From: Pantoea brenneri
GTDB lineage: Bacteria > Pseudomonadota > Gammaproteobacteria > Enterobacterales > Enterobacteriaceae
Direction of reading: 5' to 3'
Length of the DNA stretch: 50,025 bases
NCBI GenBank assembly: GCA_002095305.1
Contig: MIEI01000032.1
Location: 1-50,025 of the forward strand
Part shown: piece by piece, positions 48,857 to 50,025 of the stretch
Position numbering within the stretch: position 1 is the first letter of the stretch
Layout: the number at the start of each line of letters is the position of its first letter
Program-made: the position numbers and the translations under genes
Notes under the pieces: generated by a model
What the model was told of the DNA's origin: nothing
Database searches by the model: none
What the model saw: only the letters and a program-made list of their open reading frames with translations

Positions 48857-49596
48857 ATGACAAAGTTACCTGACTCGCCGCAGTACCGGATTCGCGGCGT
48901 CGCGCTGTATGGCTTCGACAGCATGCCGTCGGCGGTGGATTTTTTAATGCCGCCGCAGGGCGTGCGGAGCGGCATCTTAGTCGCCATCAATGCAGAAAAG
49001 ATTCTGACTGCCGAACGGGATGAGGGATTACGTAACCTGTTAACGCAGGCCGAGTTCGCCTATCCGGACGGCATCAGTATCGTCCGTTCAATCCGTAAAA
49101 AATACCCGCAGGCGTCGGTACAGCGCATTGCTGGCGCAGACTTATGGGAAGCCTGATGGAGCGGGCCGGACGTGAGGGCACCCCGGTGTTCCTGATCGGT
49201 GGGCGTCAGGCGGTGCTGGATGAAACCTGCGACAAGCTGCGTCGTCAGTGGAATGTAAACATTGTCGGGGCGCAGGATGGTTATTTTGCGCCAGCCGATC
49301 AGGATGCGCTGTTTGCCCGCGTGGCCGCCAGCGGTGCGAAGCTGGTGACGGTTGCACTGGGTTCACCTCGCCAGGAGCTGTTAATGCTGGCGTGCCGCGC
49401 CCACTGGCCTGATGCGCTCTATATGGGTGTCGGTGGCACCTATGATGTTTTCACCGGTCATGTGAAGCGCGCACCTAAAATCTGGCAGCGACTCGGACTG
49501 GAATGGCTTTATCGGTTGATCAGGCAGCCAGGCCGCTGGCGCAGGCAATTAAAACTGCTGAAATATTTGCGCTACCACTGGCGTGGCGATCTCTGA
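48857..49596 (+). pseudogene. wecG: UDP-ManNAcA transferase WecG (RffM), single frameshift
   Basis: Family 26 glycosyltransferase that adds ManNAcA to lipid I to give lipid II of common antigen. Intact segments: [41 protein letters not shown], then in another frame [33 protein letters not shown] and [33 protein letters not shown]. The shift is at 49149-49150: one extra A (tgg-gaa-agc-ctg) gives ADLWESLMERAG as in the family. The repaired protein from ATG 48857 has 246 residues, the E. coli length. As written, it ends at codon 100. An in-frame TTG (48845) is less likely because its upstream GGGA is too close. Confidence 0.94.
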
Positions 49597-49704
49597 TATT
49601 GCTGATTAATGCCGCATTTTTACCCGGAAGGTGGGGAGAAGTGCACTATTTGTCGACGAAATGCACAAAGCGTAATCAAACGCGTTTTTTTATTGAAAAA
49701 GCAC

Positions 49705-49733
49705 TAGACACGATGGGCGCTTATCTCTAGTAT
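49705..49733 (+). promoter_or_regulatory. Promoter of the argX-hisR tRNA operon
   Basis: TAGACA (49705-49710), 17 bp, TAGTAT (49728-49733), 21 bp before the tRNA-Arg gene. This is the only well-spaced pair in the 158-bp gap after wecG and fits the place of the E. coli argX promoter. Confidence 0.55.
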
Positions 49734-49754
49734 GCACATCCGCAACGGCGCTAC

Positions 49755-49831
<77 letters not shown>

Positions 49832-49932
49832 TATCGTTTGTGCGCATGAGCTTCGGTGGTTTGATTTACCGCGTTAGTTGGCAGTAAAGATTTAGATGCT
49901 GCAGGTTTTAAACTTGTAACATTCGGTACAGT

Positions 49933-50009
49933 GGTGGCTATAGCTCAGTTGGTAGAGCCCTGGATTGTGATTCCAGTTGTCGTGGGTTCGAGTCCCATTA
50001 GCCACCCCA
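49933..50009 (+). tRNA. hisR: tRNA-His (anticodon GTG)
   Basis: 77 bases counting the encoded extra G at position -1 (49933), which identifies histidine tRNA to HisRS. The acceptor GTGGCTA pairs with TAGCCAC; the loop TTGTGAT carries GTG at 49967-49969; the T arm contains GGTTCGAGTCC; CCA is encoded at 50007-50009. It lies 101 bp after argX; leuT and proM would be expected beyond the window edge. Confidence 0.98.
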
Positions 50010-50025
50010 GATTTTGCTGGGATAC

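Overview
The window is chromosomal DNA of an enteric gammaproteobacterium. Gene content and order follow the Escherichia coli K-12 map closely (dpp, bcs, hmsP, dctA, yhjJ, kdgK, pdeH, yhjG; then ppiC, rep, gppA, rhlB, trxA, rho, the wec operon, argX-hisR). Protein divergence and a bcsO/bcsD-type cellulose operon suggest a relative of Pantoea or Erwinia (Erwiniaceae). That placement is an inference from synteny and remembered proteins, not from a search. I saw no phage, insertion sequence or CRISPR array.

Layout. 1-819 is a long non-coding leader ending in a C/A-rich element at the dppA ribosome binding site. 820-6544 is dppABCDF (dipeptide/heme ABC importer), closed by a strong terminator. 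7049-18475 is a bcsO-Q-A-B-C-D-Z cellulose operon, followed by the c-di-GMP phosphodiesterase-like gene hmsP (18649-20654). Next come dctA, yhjJ, an alpha/beta hydrolase not found here in E. coli, kdgK (with a KdgR-like operator), pdeH (with a good sigma-28 promoter candidate) and yhjG. At 29283/29284 the order jumps to a second E. coli neighbourhood: ppiC, rep, gppA, rhlB, trxA, rho. Two tandem terminators then precede the complete enterobacterial common antigen operon wecA-wzzE-wecB-wecC-rffG-rffH-wecD-wecE-wzxE-wecF-wzyE-wecG (36835-49596). The window ends in a tRNA operon (tRNA-Arg CCG, tRNA-His GTG) that continues off the right edge.

How the parts work together. BcsA makes cellulose from UDP-glucose under c-di-GMP control through its PilZ domain. 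BcsB, BcsC, BcsD and BcsZ guide, export, organise and trim the polymer. Two EAL proteins, HmsP and PdeH, flank the locus and can drain c-di-GMP; PdeH appears tied to flagellar expression. The wec genes build the lipid-linked trisaccharide of common antigen, flip it and polymerise it. The Rho factor encoded just upstream probably autoregulates its own leader.

The main anomaly is that five surface-polysaccharide or c-di-GMP genes are broken by single-base events. bcsB has an in-frame amber codon. bcsC, hmsP, wecC and wecG each have a one-base loss that can be placed in a short homopolymer. All the other genes read cleanly. The four identical-type losses look like consensus errors, but their confinement to polysaccharide loci leaves real decay open. 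The most novel-looking items are the bcsO/bcsD cellulose operon sitting at the site that holds the bcsEFG/bcsRQABZC divergon in E. coli, small ORFs ahead of wecA and rho, and two intergenic regions with mutually exclusive RNA pairings.
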